A stretch of DNA of 64,000 nt from Polytrichum commune. Lineage: Eukaryota; Streptophyta; Polytrichopsida; Polytrichales; Polytrichaceae. Position 1 is the stretch's first letter, and every line of letters begins with the position of its first letter. The stretch covers positions 14,384,001-14,448,000 of the forward strand of contig OX485803.1 in the NCBI GenBank assembly GCA_950295325.1, written 5' to 3'. The position numbers were made by a program, and so were the translations under genes. Under the pieces are notes generated by a model. The model searched no databases. It was not told the origin of the DNA and worked only from the letters and a program-made list of their open reading frames with translations. This document shows positions 27,785 to 40,200 of the stretch, one piece after another.

Positions 27785-27812
<28 letters not shown>
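27785..27812. repeat. (CT)n microsatellite
   Basis: A clean CT dinucleotide run, read as (GA)n on the strand of Fd-GOGAT, about 330 bp upstream of its start codon. It could be a GAGA-type promoter element or simply a microsatellite. Confidence 0.9.
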
Positions 27813-27813
<1 letters not shown>

Positions 27814-27959
27814 CCCCGTGTGTTTTGTTCTTGTTTATTTTACTTCACCCTCCCCCACTAACTTCTTATCATCATGCTTGGTAACATTTAGCAAGGAAGT
27901 AACTTTGGTGTAGGACGAGGTGGTTAGCAACTTCAAATGGAGGCCGTCGCCACTTTTCG

Positions 27960-28235
27960 CATAATTTTCTGAGCTCATATGATTATCTCGTTCAAAATCA
28001 AAGTGATTATGTTCTCGTGCTCATTAGATGGTCATATAGTCCCCCTCCCTCCCCAATTTTGTTGGCTACAGAGTGTAGAATGTTTATCATAATCTGAGCA
28101 CGTAGTCCAATCTCTTTAAAGGACATATCTTTTTGGTATCCATTCTTGGAGTCACATTCTAAGTACAAACCACTCAACTTTAGGTGTCCGGTGAAGATAA
28201 GTGATTGAATCGGGCACGTCTACCTTAACATCGCT
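27960..28235 (+). repeat. Family A repeat, A2-like form
   Basis: It shares 'gagctcatatga', 'ttctcgtgctcatta', 'gagcacgtagtccaatctct' and 'aggtgtcc' with the copies at 53610 and 59245. No coding content. Confidence 0.75.
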
Positions 28236-29498
28236 CAGTTGTAGGTCAATGCACTAGCTATGGGTCCGAGACTTCACCCCTTTCATTTTGAACTTTCCTT
28301 ACAAAATGAACAAAGTTCTCGCCCTATGTATTATTTCACATCATGCTACCAAATATTGGTAGCTAGTAGGCAACTAACTAAACCCCAGTGGGGGCTACTG
28401 GAAATGTTATTAGATTTGTTTATTAAACAAGTTTGTCTGCATGTTGCCTCAATGGCATAGGGACCACGTCACATTATGCCCACGTACATCATCACATGTT
28501 GACCAATGTCTACCGGGTATAAATATGTTACTTGCCTCAACAAAATATTCAATCCATGTCAGCCTTGGACCTACACCAACCTTTTGGTTGGTTGCAAGGG
28601 GCATACCAATTATATTTGAGCGGTATGTGGTTTGTTGGGGCTCCAAAAATGGATAAGGTACGTAGCCAGGTGTGTAAGTGATACTTCCAAAATGTATGGC
28701 ACATATGCACTCTAAAACCTAACCAAATAAAATTCATGAAAATTCTCAAGTGTTTGCGAATGAAACACAAACTAGACTAAATTTTTTTGAAAGTTCGACT
28801 TTGTGCAAAGCCATAATAAATTGCCAACTGCCATCTACCCTTAGGGCCTTTACGTACCAAATAGGTGTCCCTGAAACAAGGCTAGCTAGCCTTTAAAGTA
28901 GACCTAAATCGGCCTTACTCATCATAACCAAGCTATTCCCACTATTCATAGTCGGGGGCCTGTCATCATGGATCCTACTGTAGCCTACAACCAACAAGTA
29001 CGTGGGCGCATACATCGAGGCCTCCTAGCCTATCATGCACTACCCAAGCCTGCGAAGAGCCAACATGCCTGCCTCCCAAGCCTGTATCCGTGGCATCCCA
29101 ACTACAACATGGTTGCCACCTATTCATACTACTATGTAAGACCTTCCATTTTAGCTCTCCAACAGAGAAAATGCCTCCTTGTTGCCTCCCAATTGTAGCC
29201 TAACATGTCTTCAATCTGGTCACTACTAAATTTCGCCTCTTTGCTTATGTCTATCAATTGTTGTCACATCAAGCAAACTCTAACTAACATGGAAACTCTA
29301 TCTTACATGCATGCAAGCTCTCTAGTTAACAAAGACCCCGCACTATCAAGTACAAATCATTAGCTACTATGATCAATGCTTCACAATCATCATGTAATAT
29401 CAAATTAGAGTATCAAGAATTGAAATAAAACTTGAGATCATGAAGACCACATAATCATCATTTCAACCAAGTCAAATCATCACTTGGAGCACTCTTGC
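28236..29498. other. Non-coding stretch, nothing recognised
   Basis: AT-rich DNA with only short open frames. I see no repeat family member or gene here. Confidence 0.5.
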
Positions 29499-29689
29499 TA
29501 GTGTGGGTTATCGTTAGGAGTTACACATTGCTACAACATTTTACTGAGAGTATTGTTTTTATCCAAATAACAAAAGTACTTAGTATATATGCACAACGAA
29601 AAATATGATATAACGTAGTTGGCAACAAATGATAATATCGGTTAAAAGTTATAGCAACATGTAACTCCAAATGGTGACCCCCACACTAA
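29499..29689. mobile_element. Family B MITE
   Basis: Terminal inverted repeats run from TAGTGTGGGTT at the left to CCCCCACACTA at the right. Internally they continue as 'gagttacacattgctacaac' and its reverse complement form ('gttatagcaacatgtaactc'). The arms are about 40 bp around a non-coding centre of about 110 bp. Other copies are at 35811, 38030, 45874, 47150, 52681 and 57335. Confidence 0.8.
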
Positions 29690-30059
29690 TGAGGGTAGAT
29701 ATGCTACTTTTGAATCAGTAAAAGAGTCTTATGTTGTTAATATTGACATACATACAAAAAGTCATATGAAATGCATACTTGGTATAATGTATAGGTTTCA
29801 AAATTCACTATAGACCATGATTTATGATAGTGTGCACTAAGCATTGATCTCACATGGATGGTTACCAATGTTCGGGAAGGTTTTTGGGCATAATTAGTCA
29901 AGATCCTCGTGCTTCCAATATCAACCAGTCACATGTTGACATCTTTCGGTTTTTCTTTATCAAATAGAGGAATATTCTATAATTCCCTCTAAATTGATCA
30001 ATAAATTTTGGTTAATTTTTCAAACTCAATATAGTTCATATGTAACTAAACTAAATAGT

Positions 30060-30355
30060 CTAATTATTGTGGGCCACAGTAATTTTCTAAAGTGTACGCT
30101 AATTGTCATAATGAGAATTAACATGGGCCATATTAATTATCAACCCACGCTAAATTTCTACTAGGAAATTAGCGTGGGCTTCTCGAAAATCAATGAGGGT
30201 GATTATTTGTTTTTCATTACCTTTGATGTAAGGTGACTATTTTACTTCATGTAAGGTGTTGGTCTTCATGAGGATTTTGGGGGAAAACCATGGGGTCTTG
30301 CATATCCACATTAATTTCACCTTGACTAGAAAATGAGTGTGGCCCACGCTAATTT
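30060..30355. repeat. Repeated GGCCCACGCTAATTTTC-like motif with hairpin
   Basis: A motif like 'cccacgctaattttc' recurs about five times in both orientations. Two copies form a near-perfect hairpin at 30144-30178 (CCCACGCTAA.. facing ..TTAGCGTGGG). The function is unknown. It may be an internal part of a decayed inverted-repeat element. Confidence 0.6.
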
Positions 30356-30624
30356 TCCATGCACACTAGTAGGACTATTTTAGTGCAGATGTCGGCTCTC
30401 CCGTTTACATTGATAAGGTCCGTGGATGTTATCTCGTTGGTTTTCCATGTTCTCCAACTTCTACCAATCAGATCTCCACATCCAAACTCATGTCACATTA
30501 GCAAATCTACGATGAACCATCTACAAAAACCGGATCGAAATCGGACCTCCCCTCATTTCGTTACAACTATAGCAAAGTGCATGTTTACTGATTTCTTAAC
30601 CAACCAGATACATATGTCCTCTCA

Positions 30625-30800
30625 GTTGTGTTCACTGTTGAATGTAGAATAGTTATTAAAATTTAAAGACATAGTAACCCAATCTCTTTCAAGCATGTGT
30701 CTTACCGATGTTGGTTCTTCGATCCTCACCGAACCACATATATACGAAGCAAATGTAGGGGTCCGATTAAAGGAGCGAGTCACTTAAGATCCATCCATCT
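30625..30800 (+). repeat. Family A repeat, core fragment
   Basis: Matches the core of the family ('gttgtgttcactgttgaatg', 'acccaatctcttt', 'catgtgtctta') and is closest to the copy at 59785. Confidence 0.65.
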
Positions 30801-31060
30801 ACCTTAGTTACCAACACACTTTGAGAGAAGGGAAAAAGTGCCGGAATCGGGTGCTTGTTGGTACCCTAGCAACGGATGGATCACATCACGGATGACGTGT
30901 GTGTCACTTTTGAATCGGAATGAGAGCCTTATGGTGTTAACATTGTTCCCTCATCCACCTGCCATGGAGGGAGGTAGGTAGGTGTCCCAATTTAGTGGCA
31001 GGCAAAGCCCCCCACTACCGTGATCCTAGCTCCATTTGTGAAGGGCGTGCATCACATTGT

Positions 31061-32658
31061 AGAGTAGAAGCGCCCATACCCGATCACTTAAGAGATTATG
31101 CGCTAGGTCTGGAGAAGTATGAGGCGGTGCAATTTTTTTCCAAAATGTAGGAAGACAGGAATCAGGAGGACATCAAATTTTTCGGTAACTTTATTTCTTG
31201 ATTTGAAATTTCTGTAGATTTTCGAAGCCAGACGTTGGCCCGAACATGTTACCAACGCCTTGGGTTTGCCATATATAGCCGTTGGTTTTAACTGCTCGTT
31301 CCTCCTCACTTTTAACATTTGAAACTAGGACATGTGTCATGTCACTATTGGTTCTAGCCTAATCGTAAATCAGTCCCAACTTGATCGAAATTCCGGTACT
31401 TTATAGATTGCTGATGGGGTCCTCATAAGTATAAGTGAAATATAAGGCGGTGCAATCTTTTTCCCGTGCAGGAAGATAGAAATCAGGAGGACTACAAATT
31501 TTGTGGTAACTTTATTCCTTGAAATTGAAATTTTTGTAAATTTTTGAAGCCAAACGTTGGCAACCATAGTACTGACGCCTAGAGTTTGCCATAACCGCGT
31601 GTTTTAACCGCTCATTCCTCCTCACTTTTTAGCATTCAAAACCACGACATAGATTACTGATGGGGTCCTCACAAGTACAAGAGAGGTATAAAAAGCGGTG
31701 CAAATTTTATTCGTGTAGGAAGATAGAAATTAGGAGCACAACAAACTTTTCCGTACCTTTATTCCTCAAACAAAAAAAAAATTGTAACTTTTTGAAAGCC
31801 AGCAAACGTTGGCCCGAACATATCACCAACGTGCACCAACGCCTATAGTCCGCCATAACCGCTCGTTTTCACCTCTCGTTTTCCTCCTCACTTCCGGCAT
31901 CCAAAACCAAGACACGTGTGTCATGGCACTATTGGTTCCGGCGTGATCGAAATGCAGTCCCAGCTTGATCGAAACCCAATCCCAGCTTGATTAAAATTCC
32001 AGTCCCCTGTACAGTCTACCCTCTATAAATGTTAACCCTCGGGAGTGGATCAAAGTTAACATTTATAGAGGTGTTAATAGTTAACAATTATAAAATTACT
32101 TTTTTGAGCAATATACAAATCTTAACATTTATAAATATAAGCAATTGTGAAGAGTCCTTGTGAGAGAATACCATTCATAAAATTGCAAACCCAATCAAAA
32201 CTTTATTCAATATCAAGTTTACAAATCACGGGTGAAGTATGAATCAATGGTTCTTTGGTGAGATTCATCTGCATGCACAACTTGCAAATATTTCTCAATC
32301 TGCACCAACAAACCCACATACTTGGACACATCACATGAACGTGATTCCATGTACCTTCTAATCGTACCAAAACTAGATGGTGAGAGAGAGAGAGAGAGGA
32401 ATGCAACTGGGTGTGTAGTTTTTATCATCCATATTATGGTTGTATTTCATTCGTTAACATTTATAGAGTCAAATTTACAAAGAAGGGAGTACCATTTTGT
32501 TAACAGTTAACACGTTTAACATTTATAGTGTGCAATATGTGGGGAGTAGAAGAAAGTTAACATTTAGAGAGGGTTAACACTTATAGGTGTAACATTTATA
32601 GAGGGTGGACTGTAGATTGCCAACGGAACCTTGTTCGGGAATAGGCACCTCTACTATA
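31061..32658 (-). mobile_element. Family C element with internal triplication and nested MITE
   Basis: The outer ends are 'tagagtagaagcgcccata' and 'aataggcacctctactata', an inverted repeat shared with the single-unit copy at 52262. Inside are three tandem copies of a roughly 300-bp unit (starts near 31100, 31430 and 31670). Each carries 'aaggcggtgcaa', 'ggaagatagaaatcaggagg', 'cgttgg', 'ttttaaccgctcattcctcc' and 'gtcatg.cactattggttc'. A 601-bp second transposon is inserted at 32012-32612. No transposase is present. Confidence 0.75.
32012..32612. mobile_element. Tc1/mariner-pogo-like MITE with TA duplication
   Basis: The ends are CAGTCTACCCTCTATAAATG and, at the right, CATTTATAGAGGGTGGACTG, an inverted repeat of about 25 bp with one mismatch. 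It is flanked by TA on both sides (32010-32011 and 32613-32614). Further 'gttaacatttatagag' repeats lie inside both arms. TA target duplication with CAGT-type ends is typical of pogo/Tc1-mariner elements. The host sequence closes up to 'ccctgTAgattgcc', and the unoccupied site is seen at about 36070 ('ccctaTAgattgcc' when read on the minus strand). The centre holds a (GA)n run at about 32381-32398. Confidence 0.9.
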
Positions 32659-33420
32659 CCATGCCCCAACGCATAAGATGACGATTGGAATGCGGATTCT
32701 TCATTGTGCCCCGAGCCCAAAAGGTGTTTGTAGCCAACCGGTGAGGGTGGCCCCTTTTGGCCCCTTTTCCCCCAACGGAGCCTTGGATGGATCCAACGTG
32801 GAGGGTGGGGTTAGTACTTCCCCCGGGCCTATCGTCCACAGGTTTGGGAGTGCCTTGAGCCGGGCCGTGCCGACTCCTTTGGGACACCTTTGTGCATGCA
32901 TGTGGTGCAAGGGTTGGGGAGACTTTGGAGTGTTATATCATACGAAACGGGCCCGACCTATCCTTTTCTTCTCTTTTGGGTGGGTGCACATGCGGGTGGG
33001 GTTACATCATCATCATGAAGGTCCGGGTGCAAGAAACTCGGCAAGGGGTTGGTTGGTTTTGGGGGGGGGGGGGGGGGTGTTGTGTGTGTGTGTGTCTATG
33101 TCTATGTCTATGTGGATTCATTCATTAGCAAGGTGAAAATGTCGCAAACTATGTTACAACTATTCGAGAGTAACTGTTGTAAGGTTGTTTGACTCCGGGA
33201 ATGGTATCGGAGGCTCTGAGGTTAGTTTAGTAGTGTCTGGTTGGTAAGAATCGGGTCTCGGTCTTGTAGGGGAACTTGTTCTTACTAGAGCCCCTTCGTC
33301 TGTGATGGATGAGTTTAGATAGATGCCACGCACGAACCCAATGCCAAGGGAGAGGGAATTATCGCACACGATCGAGCATACCGCTCTCGTTCGTCCAACA
33401 TGGAAGCCTTGAAATAGTAT
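32659..33420. other. GC-richer spacer with poly-G tract
   Basis: An open frame (32678-33136) crosses this stretch but shows biased, repeat-driven composition and no domain. A poly-G run of about 17 bases at about 33061-33077 is followed by GT and TCTATG repeats. I do not call a gene. Confidence 0.5.
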
Positions 33421-33790
33421 GTGGTATGAAGGTTATAAGTTTTTTGATCGATTCGACGTTGGGATCGGTTTTGGAGACCCCGAATTCGTCTACTTTGGGT
33501 CATTTGAGACAAATAAGCCACAATCCTTTAGGGGGGTTAGGTTCTATGTTGGATGATGAGAGGTACACTCGCATGCAATATTCCTTCCCTCTTTCCGGGC
33601 CTCCTTTCAAGCCCACTCAACACTTTTGGTGAAAAACGTACTACTTCTCTAACCTTACTTCCGGACTCAAGATTGGAGCCAAGCTTCAGTATTATATTTT
33701 CAAACTCCCGTGTGGGGTCCGGACATCCAACCTTAGTATTCACAAGCATGTCATTGGGATCGATGCACATCCATATATACCTTCACTCAA
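33420..33790. repeat. Diverged direct repeat, copy 1
   Basis: It aligns with 34640-35060 by 'gtcatttgaga.a.aa..aaccaca', 'tatgttggatgatgagaggt' and 'acgcttgcaa.ata'-like boxes, in the same order and orientation. The two may be remnants of one larger element, but I could not find its ends. Confidence 0.55.
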
Positions 33791-34639
33791 GGGGAGGCCA
33801 CACACGTTCAAACACGCCGTTTTCGAAACTTTGTTTGGTAAGCCAAGGTAATAGAATTCTAGCCTTGACATGTGCCAAACTTCGAGGAGCTTGGTTTCAA
33901 GGTTGGTCCTTCCTTTTATGAGTAAAATCGTCCATTTTCCCCTTCAATCCAAAGCTAAGTGAAGCGTGGACTTATAGCCCACCCACACTCACTGGTGCAT
34001 GCCACCGTTGAATGATTCCTATTAACATTGGTTACATCCAGTGACTCTCATTGGCTAAACCAACTCTAAAAGTGGCCCTTGTTGATAGGAACCATTCACT
34101 AGTGGCTTGCATCAGTAAATGTGGTTGGGCTATTAAATCACAAATAGACAACCAGTAACATGTTGAGTTTGCCCCCACCCCTCCCCCCATATTGCTACCT
34201 ATAAAGTGAACATCATTACCTACATGTAATAATCCAAAGAGCATGTGGGTCACATTGGCAACCGGCTGGGCCTTGGTACGAAAGACCATAAGTGGAAAAT
34301 GGCTTTCATAATAGCACACCCAATAGATCTAGGATGTAAACTACCAAACTACCCAAGAAAAAGAACGTTCTCAAGCGATTGGATAGTGTTATGCAAAATG
34401 AAACACCTCGATTATACATATCAAAACATGAAAATTGCACGTTCAATCCACATCAACAAAGACGTTCCGAGTAGACTACATTTACTCTTCATTCATATGG
34501 AATCAAGTCCAATCATGCTTTGCGGTGATGGGGCTTAATTCCTCATATAAAGGTGACCCCATCATAAGAAACATCAAAGGGAAATTATCTCATACAAGCA
34601 TTCCTCTCAATATAACAACGTAAAAACTTTGAAATGGTA
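33791..34639. other. Non-coding stretch between the two repeat copies
   Basis: No recognisable gene or element. Open frames are short and unsupported. Confidence 0.45.
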
Positions 34640-35060
34640 TGCAACTGGAAGTTGCTTTTTATTGTTAAATTTATTTGAGAACTGATTTGGTTTCAAAGAC
34701 CTTGAATCGATCTAATTCAAGTCATTTGAAATGAATCAACCACAAACTTCTTAAGAGGTCAAGTTTTTATGTTGGATGGATGAGAGGTACGCTTGCAAAT
34801 ATACGATAATTCCCACTCGCCATAGAGAGCTCAAAATTGAACAATGTTACGATGATAAAAAAGCGGTTTTGCATGAAAAGTTAAAACATACGTTTAAGTT
34901 GACTCCGTGCTTCACTTTTCCATACGTTTGGAGGTGACGGACCAACACCGACTGCGTCTACATGCAAGGTTTCAATCATTCCCCTCTAGTACTTACACCA
35001 AGTTTATGAACATAGACTTGATTGATGTGCACTTGCATCAACATCTGGCCTTTTCAAGGT
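34640..35060. repeat. Diverged direct repeat, copy 2
   Basis: Partner of 33420-33790, with 'agtcatttgaaatgaatcaa', 'tatgttggatggatgagagg' and 'tacgcttgcaaatata'. It is more diverged and has small insertions. Confidence 0.55.
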
Positions 35061-35099
35061 TGTTATCATACATCGATTTGCGAATTGGGCTCTGAATTA

Positions 35100-35640
35100 C
35101 ACCTTTTAACGCCGGTGAGATTCTAGATCTTAGATTAAGGGCCACTTCACATATGAGCCAAGAGCCGTGACCATGAAATTGTGAGAGGCCAAAAGAAAGT
35201 GTCCAAAGGTTGTCCCAACACACCTCCAAAATCATGTAGTGTGGTCACAAATCTTCAAGTGTAATGTGAAGTCATATGTCACTGGGCCCTCAACCAAATG
35301 CTATTTCAATGAATTTCTATTCATGTTGGTCCTCATGCATGATAAAATAGGATAAATCAACGGTCGTGAGTGTTCGGAGTGCCATGGTGTCCCGGTTTTA
35401 TGTTAGGCCTACCTCCAAGAGGTGGTTTTGAAAACAATCTAGGTGGCCATGAAACATGATCCATTTGATGCCATGTAGGAATCCATGTGGACTTTACATC
35501 CATCTCGCATTCACATACTCCTTTGGTCCCTCAAGCGTAGTGTGAAGTAGCGAACTTGGACCGGCTCCGGCTTTTCCACCAATGAGAGTGCTTGAAGTGT
35601 AATGGTCACGGGCTCTCAGTCTCGTGTGTGAAGTGGCCCT
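35100..35640. repeat. Interspersed repeat family E
   Basis: Boxes such as 'gggccacttcacatatgagc', 'caagagccgtgaccatg', 'ccctcaagcgtagtgtgaag', 'gtaatggtcacgggctctca' and 'gtgtgaagtggccct' recur. They are also found at 55200-55375 and 57225-57350. No coding content. Confidence 0.65.
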
Positions 35641-35810
35641 CAGACTACTGGCTGGAATTCTTTTGGGTAGAGTGGATAATGTAAAAGTATGTGTGCTGAC
35701 CAACATTGATATGGCCAACCCCTGGCCACACACAGTTTGTCAGAAAGTAAGCTTAGCTCTGTCAATCAATAGTCCAGATAAACTAGGGTCTATAGACAGG
35801 AGTACTGGCC

Positions 35811-36439
35811 ACTACACCGTTTATGGTGTTTAGTGTCACTTTACTTGTCGGAGTTACACATTGTTATAACATTTTATTGTTAAGGTAAATTTTTGCAAAG
35901 TAAAGATAGTAAGGCTTTGTACTGTTCAAGCAACCGATTTGACATTTATTGATAAAAAAAATAAAAATGAGATTAAGTACACTGAAAAGTTATAGCACAT
36001 TGTAGTTCTGAATTGTAATTGACACCATAGTAGAAGTGCGCCTATTTTCAACCGGCATCCCACCGGCAATCTATAGGGTACCGGAATTTCGACAAAGTTG
36101 GGACTAAATTTCGATCGGGCTGGAACCAGTTGTGCCATGACACATATCATGGTTTTAGAGTGCTAAAGTGAGGAGGAGCGAGCGGTTAAAATGAGCGGTT
36201 ATGACAGCTCTAGACATTGGTAAAATATTTGGACCAACTTTTGGTTTTAAAAATACACTATAATTTCACTTTAAGGAATAAAATTATCATTTAATTTTTT
36301 TTTTGTAATCCTCATGATTTTTATCTTCTTACACAAGAAAAATCTGCACTGCCTTATATTTCTCAAGATTTGGTAGAGACTCTCTTCAGTGATCAGTTAT
36401 AGGTGCCTCTACTCTAAATACCATAAACGGTGTACTGTA
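35811..36439. mobile_element. Family B element with a family C element inside its right arm
   Basis: The left end ACTACACCGTTTATGGTGTT is matched by an inverted right end, AATACCATAAACGGTGTAC. The right arm is split: after '...attgacaccata' (about 36032) a family C unit runs from about 36033 ('gtagaagtgcgcctat') to about 36416 ('ataggtgcctctactcta'). The rest of the B arm then resumes. This gives the order of insertion, C after B. Confidence 0.7.
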
Positions 36440-37216
36440 GGTATAGGCCAATCCGTTTGAAATGGAAGGGGTAAAAATTTCTATCCTTATGTAATACTTT
36501 TCAGCTGTCAATTTGGTTCGTTTTACCATATTCAGGTAGGACCTGTTCACATCCCATTCAAGCTGATGAGAAAACCCTATCAGTCTCTAATTTTGTGAGT
36601 TTTAGTGAAGCCCTCGACAAGACCAAGTTTCACTCCTTTTTAAGAGATAACTCTATCACAGTCCATAATTGGAACCTTTTTTAGGCTTTTGACTTTGTTA
36701 CAATTGCCTCAAATGCAACTGCTCGTCATCAAAAGCTCCCAAACCATTTCTCACTTGTATTACTACATCTTTTATCTCAATCCTTTCAATTATTCCAAAA
36801 TCAAATTTTTGTTTTTGCCTACATGTACAAATAATGCTGCTTAAAATTGAGTCTAAGTGGTCAAACTGGCATAAGAAATACTTGCATCATAATAAGCGAC
36901 AGACAAAATACTACCCAGATGATCTTCTCAGGCCATCACAAGCTTTGTACAAAATCCAGGCAAAATCAACATTCGCTTTAAAAATAGCTCATATATATTA
37001 CACCACTGTGGTGGGGTTGTTTGTCCACAAGTTCACCCACTTGGGAAGGTTAGCAAGTTATCCAACCTAAAAGAGATCATCACCATGGACAAATGGAAAA
37101 ATAGCATAGAGTAGATTTGTTACAACGTTTCTCGTAAGTAATTACAACACTTTTGGTAGAATCGTCTTTTGAGAAACAAAGCTCTGGTTTGTGAAAATTG
37201 GGGCTCAGTTTCCACC
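36440..37216. other. EGY3 downstream region
   Basis: AT-rich DNA without recognisable elements. The part nearest 37217 is probably the 3' untranslated region of the EGY3-like gene. Confidence 0.45.
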
Positions 37217-40200
37217 CTAAAAATCATCACCTCGAAAAAACGGAGGGGTGTAGAAAGAGCTTGGAAAAGTGCCTGCGCTATTTGGAAACAAGGTCAAAAA
37301 GCATACAACCGCGAGTGCAATTGCCCAAATTTTCCGCTCATTGCCCAATGGGGTGATTTCATCTTGTGCTGGGAGCTCCTCTCCACCTCGGAAAAAGGTG
37401 GCAACAAAGCCCCACACCAAGCTCAAAACACTGCCTGTGATACCACCAAACCCAAGGCCGAGGGAGGTGAAGAAAGAAAGGCGGCCTGCAAGACGCCTCC
37501 CAAGTACTGCTTGTGCAATACGACCACCTTCGAGACGCCCCGATGGAAGCATGTTCAGAGATGTCACGACAATACCTGAACACATCACCAGAAAGCCTTG
37601 CCACTTCATGATGGATTATAGAACATGTATATGGCAAATTAGCATCAATTTCGGAGAAGGTGTTTTTGGTATTGTATATTAAGGTAGTTGGCTCTATTGT
37701 GGGCACTTCCAACTCCACAAATAATTTGGCTGTTAGATCCAACTGAGAAATGTCTCATCCGGTTAGCAATCAAAAATCACAAAGATTATCATTTCAAGTT
37801 CAGAATTGCAGTTCAAATGCAGAAGTTATACAGAGACAAAGTGAAATTCTCTCTTTCTCTTAAGGTGATCACATTGGCTCTCCCAGTTGTGTTAACTGAA
37901 CATAGAATGATGTCTATATTTTGAGCATGTAGTCCAATCTCAGCGTAACACATGCCTTGCCATGTACCACTCAAATCTAAGTGTCCAATGAAGAAGAGTG
38001 ACCACATAAGACCCACATACCTTATTTCATTTAGTGTGGATTGCCATTTGGAGTTATGTAGTGCTGTAGGCTTTTACTAGGAGTGAAATTTTGTACAAGT
38101 ACAATACAAAAAGCTAGTTGTATGGATTATCAAAATTACATTCTCCAAAGGTTACAAAGTTATAGCACTGTGTAATTCCAAATGGTACTCCACACTGCCT
38201 AAAAGAAACGGTGTAGTTCTCATAATCACCATCCCATCAATCCATTACAATGATATCACCATCAAGGGCACCCACGAAATCTTTTGAGAAGTGAACACAG
38301 TGGTAGAACAATGTGGGTTCACAATCTTCCATTTTACTGAGGATATGGAGCTGATTTTCTTAAGAGAAAAGACAAGCAGAGATGTAGAAGTAGATCATGG
38401 TTGATAAGTTTTGAATTCAACATACCTAGTAGACCGGCAAACGCGAGAGGGTCAATTGGGACTCCTAGTCCTGGAACCGCTTGGGGTAGAACATTACCAA
38501 GCTCGTCACTGTATGGGCCTATAACATACTGTATAAAGGAGAGAAGGGGGTTGTTGAAGAAAAACTGGGGTCGGATATACCTGTGTACCAGAAACACAGG
38601 AAATAATTAGGACCTCAGTAATTTGATCTAGCATAAATGAACTTTCAGCCACAAGTTAGTCTCTTTTCCCCAATTTACACACAAGGTGTAGTTGTAGTGA
38701 ATTTGACTAATTTATTCTCCCTTCTATTGGTCCAATCCGTGGAGTTGTGACAAATAAATTATAAATTCTAGGGAAAAGTTCATCGAAGACTAATTGCCTC
38801 TTACAAATCTTCTCCCATGCTATGTTCTCTCCCGTTGCCACATAGTAACTACAAACCAAATAATTCAAGAGAGTGAACTACAACCTTTGCAACTACTCCA
38901 AACTACACCTTTTATCGAAGTTGAGCAAGAGAAGTTGTGGTTTGGTTGTCATCAATAGACATTATACCTCAAAAATAGAGCCAAAGAAGTAACATACAAT
39001 CATCAACCACCTAAATGGTGGTCGTGTGTAAATGCCCCTTGAGATAAAAAGCAAGGTGAGTGGGCTTTAATTGGATACTTTTCTCTCTGTACCCACTTCT
39101 CGTAGGATGTGAAACATGCAATTAGTGCAAGAATATTAGCAAATTCAAACCATGCTGTAGCTATTTCTTCATAAGTTTCTGAGTTCACATAAATATGTTA
39201 TTTGTTACCAAATTGAAGATTCTCGTGCTCATCTTTTAGTGTCCATTCGTAGATCCACAGCTATACACAAACCACTTAAATATAGGTGTCCACAACTCGG
39301 GTGTTGGATTAACACTAGTCTACCTTATGTTTGAGGTATGCAAAATTAAATTGTTAATAGGTCTAATGCTTGTGAGGAGAAGGTAAAGAGGAAGCATACA
39401 AGGCGTTGTCTCCACCATTCCAGCTTTGGTCAAGCAAGAAGGCTGTCACAGTTAAACCCAAGGACGCCAAATATGCACTTGTGATGCGTGTTGCCGCAAT
39501 ATCAAAGAGGGCCTTCCTGTTTGGAAGGAGAGACTCATAGTTGTTGACCACACCCAGGCATCCTGTCCAGTTTGATGGTATCATAAACGTTGGGCTCAGC
39601 TTCACTCCATACTTTGATGCCACATATCGTGTTGCAATCTGAGGTTTTTGTGCACAGAACATCATAGTCATAATTTAGAAAAATGGCATGAACTTACAAT
39701 GATCTGCTCAAAAGTACAATCTTGCATCTAACTTGTATGTCAAACATGGCTGTCACTCCTTTGACAAGATTCCAAAGGATTGTGAATTACTATCACACCT
39801 GGACACAACCTAAAGATTTTCATTGTTCTAAAACACAAGTACCCAAAAGTAACCTTGACCTGAAAGCGACCCTGAAACCTAAATACTGACTATAAAGATG
39901 TCCACGATTAGAACATGAAAGATTGTGGACTAGGTAACCCCTTCAGAGCTAGGAGGCCCAAGCGGGGTTACTAGACATAACCATTTTGGCGTCCTCCCCT
40001 CTGGACCCTCCCATCATGGAGATCAACAGCCTAGATGGAGGGAAGGGGAGGGAGAGGGTATGCTATGAGGAAGTCATCATCTTCCCCAATCACTAAACAC
40101 CACCTCATGCGACAAATGATTATGGGAGCCTAGGTTCAATTTTGGGTTCAATAGGCAAAACTTTGGAAAATCATAAGTTATTTCACACAATATCTAAATA

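Noticed and set aside
32678-33136. 152-codon plus-strand open frame
   Set aside because: The composition is driven by GGGCCC-type and simple repeats, it ends in poly-G and TCTATG repeats, and no domain or splice context is visible.
33420-35060. Intact LTR retrotransposon
   Set aside because: No TG..CA termini, primer-binding site, polypurine tract or gag/pol motifs were found.
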